This document shows positions 56,487 through 64,000 of a stretch of 64,000 bases of DNA, piece after piece. Numbering within the stretch: the first letter of the stretch is position 1; each line of letters opens with the position of its first letter. Location: contig JASDFA010000016.1 in NCBI GenBank assembly GCA_035772735.1, positions 154,268,501 to 154,332,500 of the forward strand. Direction: 5' to 3'. The translations under genes were made by a program, and so were the position numbers. The notes below the pieces were generated by a model. That model had not been told where the DNA came from and ran no database searches. It saw only the letters and a program-made list of their open reading frames with translations. The stretch comes from Datura wrightii. Taxonomy: Eukaryota; Streptophyta; Magnoliopsida; Solanales; Solanaceae.

Positions 56487-57269
56487 TTGACAACAAAGCT
56501 CAAGGACCCTAGGAGCTTTACATTTCAAATCACAATTGGGAAAAGTATCCGAGCTCGCGGATTATTCCATTTGGGAGCGAGTATTAACTTGATGCCGACA
56601 TCGGTGTTCAAGAAGTTGGGGCTGGGTAGTCCTAGACAAACTATGGTGATCTTGCAGTTAGCGGACCGTTCTTTAACCAGACCAGATGGCATTATGGAGG
56701 ACGTGTTGGTGCAAGTGGGCTCCCTTATCTTCCCGGTAGATTTTATTGTTCTGGATTTTGAGCAGGATGCGGAAGTCCCATTTATTTTGGGACGTCCTTT
56801 CTTGGCAACCGGGAGAGCTTTGATTGATGTAGCTGCAGCGCAGCTAACCATGCGGGCGCATGACAAAGTGGAGGTATTTGATGTATATAAGGCCACAAAG
56901 ATTTCGGCCATGTATGAGGAGCTTTCAGCAATCAATGTGCTAAATCAAGCAGAAATTTTTCCAATTGTTGAATCTCGAGATCCATTGGGAAGAGCATTGG
57001 TGAGCTCCGATCATTTCGGAGATAGAGATACTTATGAGAGCATGCAAATGTTGAATGAACCACAATGGTATCTCGGGAAGCATGACTTTCAGCTGTTAAT
57101 GAGGTTCCTCGTACCATTGCCGGAACCATCGATTAAGGAAGCACCAAAACTGGAGTTGTCGCAAGAAGATCGAAGTGCCACGTTCTTGGTTAATGGGCAA
57201 CATTGTAAGCATTACTGGGGTGAGGACGTTATTCGAGAGAATACGTCCATCACTCTAGAGGATGATTGA
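56487..57269 (+). pseudogene. Athila protease fused to an integrase tail (internal deletion)
   Basis: 260 open residues. Retropepsin part: FTFQITIGK, GLFHLGASINLMPTSVFKKL, MEDVLVQVGSLIFPVDFIVL, VPFILGRPFLATGRALID. The active-site Asp of DLGAS is His here (HLGAS), so it should be inactive. At about residues 210-225 the text changes from PSIKEAPKLEL, normally followed by RT, to ATFLVNGQHCKHYWGED, the usual last residues of Athila integrase. RT, RNase H and nearly all of integrase are missing, yet the frame continues through the join. A loss by in-frame deletion fits. Confidence 0.82.
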
Positions 57270-58550
57270 GTGTCAATGACATCGAGCCGCGACGGTAAAC
57301 CAGGCGATGTGCGGGAGGCAACCCGTGAAATTGTTGTAATAGATGAATAGAATAGTGAATAGAAAGAGAAAAAAAAAAGAGAAAAAGAAAAAAATAAATA
57401 GAAAAAAAATTTATTATTGCGCTGAAACCTATGAATTCTAACTAATTTCTTGTTGTGAGATGATTTTCAGGTGGAACAGAGGAAAAAAACGCAAAGAATT
57501 GCAAAGGAGAAAAATCGAGGTGAGAAAAATAAAAAAGTGGCATTATAGTGAGCCTATGCGTTGGCTCCGTGTCACGAAGGAGGGCCTCCGCATTTCCCTC
57601 CGTGACACGTTGAAGCCAATTCCAAAATTTTTACAAATTCCATAAGGCTGGCGTGATGGCTCCGTGTCACGGAGGGGGTGCTCCGCATTACCCTCCGTGA
57701 CACATTGAGGTGTAATTCGCGTCGGGTCACACCGGGTCGCCGGATAACCCGCGTGAAAAACACCCTTTTAACCCTGAAATCCCCTCATTTTTTCCCCATT
57801 TTCCACTCCCTCCGTGACCAACTCCCCAAATTCCCTCCTCCCCCAACGTGACACAGACCTAGGCACGAGTTTTCTTCAACTTTTCTTCGATTTCATCGGA
57901 TTAAAGGTATATTCTTGAACTTAACCTCAATTTTTGCTTAAATTTTCAATTTTTGAGCATGTGAGGTGAGTAAACCTTGCCCTAAGTGTAAATTAAGTTG
58001 GAATTCACTTAAATGTTGATTGATTGATGTTCATAGTATCGTTTTGAGTATGTGAACTCGATGAATGCATGTTTGATTGAATTTTTGCGAAATTGGTAGC
58101 TAGGGTTAGAATTTGAATAGGAAGAAACTAAATTTGGTTGAAAATGTGAAAAAATTTGGGTTGTGTATGTTGGGTGATGCGAATTATGTCGTGATTAAGG
58201 TTGAATATGCTAAGTAGACAAGGGAATTGTTGGAAAAATGAAATTGGTGAATTGCATAGGTTGTTGAGAACAAAAATTTTGGCTAAGTGTTATGTGATGT
58301 AATGGAATCGATGGTGATATTGTTAGTCGTTGTACGAAGACTGAGTAGTACATAGTAATTATTCCATCGACTTATTTGAATGCACTAAGATTTTTGATTG
58401 ATAAGAATTGGGAAAGCATGATTGTCTTGCCGAATTATTTTAATTGTGGCTAAACACTAAGTGTGGGGTGACCTAACTCAACTCAACCTTAGTTGTAGCT
58501 ATGTTTGACTTGAATAACATTGGGATTGTCTGTTCGATGGTACAGGAACA
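57270..58550 (+). other. Athila interior, non-coding, with hairpins
   Basis: Contains an A-rich purine run (57358-57412), two CCTCCGTGACAC-type hairpins (57569-57609 imperfect; 57665-57702 with perfect 12-bp arms TGTCACGGAGGG/CCCTCCGTGACA and a 14-base loop), a pyrimidine-rich stretch and A/T-rich sequence up to the 3' ORF. The TTCATCGGATTAAAGGTA section near 57892-57909 could hold a splice site, but none can be shown. Confidence 0.6.
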
Positions 58551-59771
58551 ATGCCAGGCAGGTAAGACAAGGGAAAGGGCGCATCTACATCGGGCACCGG
58601 CAGAAAAAGGATTCGATTGGGAACAGCAGTTGCAGCAGCACCAGCAGTTCCGCGAGGCCAACGCCGACAATATGGAACCCGATGGGTGACGGATGAAGGG
58701 AAGAAATGGTATGCAAAACACAAAGAGACAAAATACTTCCCAGAGGAGCACATTGCAAGGGAGCCACTGGCACAAGAATTCCCCAGAATCGTACACCGGA
58801 TTGACAATGTCAGGCTGAACTTCATCTTCGAAGAGCCCAAGGAGTGAAATCTCCATATGATTCGGGAGTTCTATGCCAACTGGAACCCGACCCTCCGCAG
58901 TCACACTGTCAAAATAAGAGGGCAGGTTGTCACCTTTGAGCCCCATCATCTGAATGTTATATTGGGGGCGCGGGACATAGATGCCCATGTACTCCGGCAG
59001 CTGAACATAACTCCACCTTATGTAGACATCAGACGCACTCTGTGTAGAGCCCATTCGACAACATGGTAGAGCAAGCACAAGGAGAGGGGCTACCATCAGA
59101 CACTGCCTCACTCTCAAATGAACAGGGAAGCCAGGATTTGGCTCAAAATTGTGTGTTCCTGCTTGATCCCGGGGGTGCACATGACAGATGTCACCCGGGA
59201 TCGTGTGTGTTTGGTATATGCCCTAATGAAAGGACTTGAGATAAATGTTGGGGCGGTGATCATCTCCGCCATGAAGAGAGCCCGACTCTATCAAGGGAAC
59301 AGGTACGGGTTTAGTGGTTTGCTTACCACGTTCCTGAGGGGACATGACATCGAGGAAGAGGCCCTAGACTACATCCCGCAAATGGATAGGCGTGCATTGG
59401 ATGTCACAAAAACCAAGGCACCTGACACTACTCACGGGCCAGTTCTCACACTAGCCGAGCGACATGCTCGGGATGATCAATATATGGCCCGCATGTACGG
59501 GATGCAGATGTTGCAGTTGCGCATAGGCGGGAGGCCAGCAACAGAAGATGAGCTATGGAAGCTCAAGCTAGATTACCCCTTTGGCGAGAATGCCCGGGCT
59601 CTATGCCGAGTGGGGCCAGCTTTTGTGGAGCCTGTAGATGATGATGTCCCCACTGATGAGGAGACCCGCCGTGAGGACTCAGATATTGAGTCAGATTAGG
59701 ACAGCGGGGGCGATTCAGATATGGGAGACGAGGCAACGGTACCTGATGAAGAAGTAGAATACTTCGATTGA
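58551..59771 (+). pseudogene. Athila 3' ORF: 'putative plant transposon protein' domain (PF20167-like)
   Basis: One frame from ATG 58551 to TGA 59769-59771 (406 codons plus stop) with four internal stops: TAA 58563, TGA 58845, TAG 59067, TAG 59697. Motifs in order: WVTDEGKKWYAKHKETKYFP, EFPRIVHRIDNVRLNFIFE, MIREFYANWNPTLRSHTVKI, EPHHLNVILGA, ARIWLKIVCSCLIPGVHMTD, TRDRVCLVYALMKGLEINVG, then an acidic tail (DDDVPTDEE, DSGGDSDMGDEA). I recall this domain from Solanaceae retroelement proteins; its function is unknown. It sits where Athila elements carry their env-like gene but has no visible signal peptide or membrane segment. Confidence 0.75.
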
Positions 59772-61570
59772 TCAGGGAGTTTCACCACCCACCTTTGTGA
59801 TATATTGAATTTTGTGAATGCTGGGGACAGTGTTCGGTTTAAGTATAGGGTGGGAGTAGTTAGGTGTTGGATGTTTCGTTGTTGTTTTTGTTTTTGTTTA
59901 TGTTTTGTGTTGTTGTGCCTGTGAAAAAATGTGACCCTGTGACTCTTTGTGATGTGCTTTGTAATTAAGTGGTGTTGTAATGAATGTAAGTTGTTGTGGT
60001 TGTGTGAGCTGTTGTTGATTGGTTGGTTATGTAAATATTTTTTTTGAATATTTTTTGTTTTCTATCGAAATTATTGATACTTTTTAAATTTTTTGTTGAA
60101 TTTCCTTATGATTGGGTTTCTCGGCCTTTATTTTCGGTGCTTTTATCAAGAATAGTCCCATTGAACCGAAGTCGTAAATAGTGACCGTTCCCTATGATGG
60201 ATGGATGACGACCGTCTTAAGGGAAATGTAGTCGATAGGAGTAGTTTTTTTCTTTCTTTTATTTTCTTTCTTTTGTTTGTTTCCCAAACGTGTCGCTACT
60301 TCATGGTTCGGAATTCCTGTTGCGTGTTGTACATGATATTGAGATGCAAAGATGATTCGTATGAAAGCATGCAAATGTGTAAACATGTTGAGATACCTAG
60401 GTCATAGAGTTCGATTCGGTGTGGTTGAGGCTTAATATTGAATTCTTGTAATTAGCTTATTGAAGAGTCTGTGAATAAGTCTTGAGTTGAGCATGTGCAA
60501 TAAGTGTGAGGTGAGGTTTCGATTATTCCACACTATTGTGAAGTGTCTAGAATTTGCCTGGGTTGTGTGCAAAACGAAATGAAGGATGTGTATTGTAGGA
60601 AAGGATGTAGGCATTTCTTTGATTAAACCGAAAGTTTTTTTTCCTTATCATACCTACCTTGAATGTACATCCTAGTTAGCCCCATTGAGCCTTTAGCCTA
60701 TTTTTTTCTTTCTTTGATGAGGTAGAAACCGAGCTTAATCCCTTCTTTTCATTAGCCGTGAATTTGATCCAAAACTCTTAAGCGCTCAAGAAAAATAATT
60801 TTCCCACAGTGTCAAGGAGTGAGAATTGTGAAAAGGAGGGAAAAGCGGAAGTGGTGAAAGTAAAGAAAAGGTCAAGGGTGCACTTGCTGAAATTAAAGAA
60901 AATAAAGATGTATAACTAATCTTTGTTATTAAGTCGAGTGTGCTTAAAGAAATGGGAACAAAAATAAAGAAAAAATTCAAGAATGAGAGGATGAAGGAAG
61001 AAACAATGCCCATAATGGTGGTGGGATGTTTTGAAAAGCGCTTAAGGAAGCTAGTTGCTATTATTGGTTAGCCTAGTATTTACTAGTTCCTTAGCTTACA
61101 TTACAACCCGTTAAGTCCTACGTGATCTTACATCACGCGTCCTTATATTAGTGGAGTAATACACTAGAGGCAAGCTTATGGTTCATGACATGATGCATGT
61201 GAATTCTTTGGGAGAGAGAGCGAAATCGTGTTCATATACCCCTACATGTAATGCCTTGGAAATCATATGATTGAAAAGGGGGAAATTTCTCTTGTGTTGT
61301 GAGGGCACATGCTTGACGAGAGATTGAATTTCGTGTCGTATGTCTTGATCAGTTGATTTGCATGAGTTTGCCAAGATCGAGAGTCGATTCTTAAGTTTAG
61401 GATGTCTTAATGTGGTGAATGTCATGGTATTGATGGGACTATGCATGTTTTCTTGATAATTTGCTATATTAAATATCGGTATAGTAGTAGCTTGAATTGT
61501 CGAGCCAAAGTAGCTATGCGTGGGGATCAATTGCATGAGATGTGAGAGTATTGTTCGAGGATGAACAAGG
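59772..61570 (+). other. Athila 3' non-coding interior
   Basis: Begins with a T/G-rich stretch (59800-60070). There is no conserved frame; small open frames on both strands (60201-60407, 60786-61013, 61183-61536) show no known motif. It ends with TCGAGGATGAACAAGG before the polypurine tract. Confidence 0.6.
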
Positions 61571-61588
61571 TCTTAAGTGTGGGGTAAG
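61571..61588 (+). other. polypurine tract of the Athila element
   Basis: AAGTGTGGGGTAAG directly before the 3' LTR; AGTGTGGGG is typical for Athila. Confidence 0.75.
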
Positions 61589-61922
61589 TGATCTTGGGCA
61601 GAATTATATGCCCAAGTGATTCTCAAATGCTTCATTTCGTCTTGTTTATCTATATTTATGTGTGCATTCTCATGTGATTTGTAGTTAAAATGTTAATTTA
61701 TACTAACCAACATAATTAGTATTGTTTTACAGGTAAAATGTAATTTTAGGAAGCTAAGATACATATTGGTAAAGATCGGGAATGGACTTCGAAGCGAGCA
61801 GTGGAAAAGGTCAAGGAAGAGCAGCAAAAATAAGGCTCCGCGATGGAGCCGTATCACGCTGCCATCGCGGAGGCACTCTGCCTCGGATGATCTATTTTGG
61901 CAAATTCCAGTGAAGGTCTGTG

Positions 61923-61945
61923 TTGCCTCCGTGACACGGAGGCAA
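61923..61945 (+). promoter_or_regulatory. perfect palindrome upstream of the Athila TATA box
   Basis: Arms TTGCCTCCGTG and CACGGAGGCAA with one A between. The 5' LTR has the same site with one mismatch (6581-6603). It lies about 150 bp before the TATA box; a regulatory role is inference. Confidence 0.5.
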
Positions 61946-62097
61946 TGACATGCGATACAAGCCGTGGCACGTTGCGTATATTTACCTGGAACATCAATTT
62001 CCAGTGAGGGTTCGCGTTTGCACCGTGGCACGGAGGGAGTGCTCCGTGATACACTCCGTGCCATGTTGCTTGTTATTTCGGGAAAAATTTCCACCAG

Positions 62098-62106
62098 TAT
62101 AAATAG
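62098..62106 (+). promoter_or_regulatory. TATA box, Athila 3' LTR
   Basis: TATAAATAG, conserved with 6756-6764. Confidence 0.6.
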
Positions 62107-63032
62107 CACACTTAGGTTTATTTTTAATGATTCTGACTTGGTTGAGCAAGAACGTGGGTTACAGGCAGTTGAGGGGACGAAAATTCTAGGGTTCTTCTCT
62201 ATCTCTTTCTCTTTTATCTCAATTGTTTGTATGATTTATACTCATTTGATGATTTTTAATTCACAAATGAGTGGCTAAATTCACTTCTTGCTAAGGTTAA
62301 GAACAATTGTAGTGGAAGGTAATTGTTGATCAATTTCGTTTTCATCTTTTCTTCAATGGTTGTTCTATCAATTCTTGTTCTTACTGCATTAATGTTTGGC
62401 CAATGTTAATGTATATCTAAAAAATCCAATTTTGATTTTGGAAAGGTTTCTAAAATCCAATTTTGATTTTGAAAAGGAAAGAAATTGAAAAGTTGTGAAT
62501 TGGTAGGATATGATCTCTTCTTAGTTTGGGAAAATTGAGAATTGATTTACATTCAGAATAGAAATATATCAGAAAGTCGTATTAGTCAATTAAGGAATCG
62601 GTTTTGTATGGCTAGAACATGAAATTCTTTTATCACAGAAATGTAGGTTGAAGGTTCATGATTCTTAAGTTGGATAGGATACAAAAGTTTCAATCCATAG
62701 GCAATAATTCTTGACTAGCAATCGAAGGAAAGATTAACTGAATTGTATCGACAAATTACTTCCCTGCATGTTTGTTTTAGCCTCAGCATGCTCATTACTA
62801 TAGTTCAGACTCACTTTATAATTTTGTCTTAGATTCGTAGAAATTAGGAAACTCAAACTCTCCAAATATTGTTTAATTGGTTGTCTGCATTCTTAAAGTT
62901 ATAGTTTATTAACACTTAAGTTAATTATTACCCTAGATCAGTCCATGTGGGATCGATACTTGGCTTTACTTAAGCCACTTTACTACTTGTTCGACCACGT
63001 GCACTTGCGTGTAGTCACCAAACGCCCGAACA

Positions 63033-63037
63033 CATTT
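63033..63037. repeat. target-site duplication, right copy (CATTT)
   Basis: Identical to 6241-6245. Confidence 0.85.
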
Positions 63038-64000
63038 CTGAAATGACTTGCAAAATCTAACCATAAACTGTGCCCCTCTTTCAGAAATGATCGACACTGG
63101 GACACCATGTAGTCGGACTATCTCTTTAGTGTACAACTCAGCATAATCTTCGACTGAGAACATAGTTTTGACTGGTAAGAAATGGGCTGATTTTGTCAGC
63201 TTGTCAACAATGACCCAAATAGAGTCAAATTTATGAAGGGTACATGGTAAACCTATAACAAAACATATATTGATTTCTCCTACTTCCACACAGGCACGGC
63301 TATCTCCTTAGTCAGCTTGCCCAGCTTCTGATGTTTGGCTTTTACCCGCTGGCAATTGGGACACTGTGTTACATACTCAGCAATATCTTTCTTCATCGCA
63401 TGCCACTAATAGATCTCCTTAATATCATGGTACATTTTCGCCGAACCTGGATGAAGAGAATAATGGGAATAATGTACCTCTGCTATAATCTGCTGGCAAA
63501 GCCCTGCCACATCCGGAACACAGAGTTGACCTCTAAACGTCAAGACTCCGTCTCCTGTTACCTCAAAGGCGAAAAACCCTTCCTGCTGAGTCTTGCCTCT
63601 AAGTTGTACTAGGCTAGGGTCTTCTTACTGTCGCTCTTTCACATCCACAATTAGAGATGACACTGTGGTATTCTGGATCACAACCCCACTATTATCTGAG
63701 TCCATCAATCGATCTCCTAAACTAGCCAACTGGTGCAGCTCTCGAGCCAATTCCCTCTTTTTTGGCCCCAAATATGATAGGTTGCCCATACATCTGCGGC
63801 TAAGGGCATCGCCTACAATGTTAGCCTTCCTTGGGTGATACAAAATGTCTACGTCGTAGTCCTTCAACAACTCAAGCCAACGACGTTGTCACAAGTTCAA
63901 GTCTTTCTGTTTAAATATATATTGGAGGCTCTTGTGATCAGTAAAGATGTCTACATGAACACCATATAAGTAGTGCCTCCAAATCTTTAGAGCATAAACA
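63038..64000 (-). pseudogene. E2 pol, right part: integrase first half and RNase H end
   Basis: Read leftwards from the window edge: ALKIWRHYLYGVHVDIFTDH-like RNase H text at 63900-64000, LKDYDVDILYHPRKANIVGD and DALSRRCMGN (63625-63870), then the zinc-binding region of integrase (63331-63600, broken), then core FVIGLPCTLHKFDSIWVIVD, KLTKSAHFLPVKTMFSVEDY, IVRLHGVPVSIISERGAQF. The first catalytic Asp (NMDF in relatives) reads NICF and the second (SDRG) reads SERG. The frame ends at SFQKC and resumes at 6245 with the following residues. Confidence 0.83.

Larger units (their letters stand above)
6246..63032 (+). mobile_element. Athila-type Ty3/gypsy element, non-autonomous, interrupted by a 46.9-kb block
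   Basis: Both LTRs begin TGATCTTGG and end CGAACA, flanked by CATTT duplications. The order is LTR, tRNA-Asp-type primer site, gag (split at 8135/55017), protease joined to an integrase tail, a separate 3' ORF, polypurine tract, LTR. RT, RNase H and most of integrase are absent. Without the inner block (8136-55016) the element would be about 9.9 kb. The lineage follows from the primer site and the Athila-like gag and LGASINLMP protease motifs. Confidence 0.88.
61589..63032 (+). repeat. 3' LTR of the Athila element
   Basis: 1444 bp, TGATCTTGG to CGAACA. Hand alignment with the 5' LTR shows about 35 differences in the first ~545 bp and about 7 in the last ~280 bp, mostly transitions. It has a 29-bp duplication of the AAAATCCAATTTTGATTTTG segment at 62420-62476. 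Confidence 0.92.

Noticed and set aside
58473..59180. 235-residue minus-strand open frame
   Set aside because: It is the antisense shadow of the 3' ORF at 58551-59771, whose sense frame has clear domain text.
61693..62109. 138-residue minus-strand frame in the Athila 3' LTR (and 6468-6767 in the 5' LTR)
   Set aside because: It covers the GC-rich palindromes and TATA region of U3; conservation follows from LTR duplication, and stops differ.

Overview
This window is plant repeat DNA. I found no host gene, tRNA or rRNA gene. Long LTR retrotransposons of the Tekay-type chromovirus (Ty3/gypsy), Athila, Tat/Ogre-like and Ty1/copia groups, with 3' relics that look like the Solanaceae TS SINE, suggest a large Solanaceae genome (pepper, tobacco or potato-like). 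That assignment rests on recalled family features, not on a search. Almost every coding region is broken by stops and frameshifts, so most are given as pseudogenes.

Outer layers. Element E1 (minus strand) leaves its 3' LTR at 1-1991 and a pol tail to 2554. Element E2 (minus strand) interrupts it: 3' LTR at 2555-5142, pol at 5143-6245, and pol resuming at 63038 up to the window edge. An Athila-type element (plus strand, 6246-63032) with target duplication CATTT splits the integrase of E2. The whole window therefore lies inside E2, which lies inside E1.

Athila layer. 5' LTR 6246-7660, a tRNA-Asp-type primer site, gag N-part to 8135, then a 46.9-kb foreign block (8136-55016). After it come the rest of gag, a protease whose frame runs straight into an integrase tail (RT, RNase H and most of integrase deleted), a separate 3' ORF resembling the 'putative plant transposon protein' family, and the 3' LTR at 61589-63032.

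Inside the block, left to right: a tiny copia-type TRIM-like element (8136-8905); a gypsy pol fragment F (9143-12200, minus); chromovirus D (12201-20966, plus, 3' LTR cut); a copia element (20967 to about 25761, minus, 3' end cut); AT-rich DNA holding a duplicated ~1.1-1.5-kb unit and SINE relics, interrupted by gypsy element B (27980-37446, minus, target duplication TTATT, LTRs longer than its interior); a plus-strand Tat/Ogre-like gag piece (39908-40897); a three-LTR, two-interior tandem of a pol-less chromovirus A (40898 to about 52855, minus); a partial D-like LTR (52866-53887, minus); unassigned DNA; and a 45-bp minisatellite that abuts the resumed Athila gag.

The main puzzle is age. By hand alignment, elements inside the Athila gag (B and D) have more diverged LTR pairs than the Athila that contains them. 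The inner block also has no clean target duplication and no LTR termini at its ends. This fits capture of an older block, LTR homogenisation of the Athila, or an assembly misplacement better than ordinary stepwise nesting.
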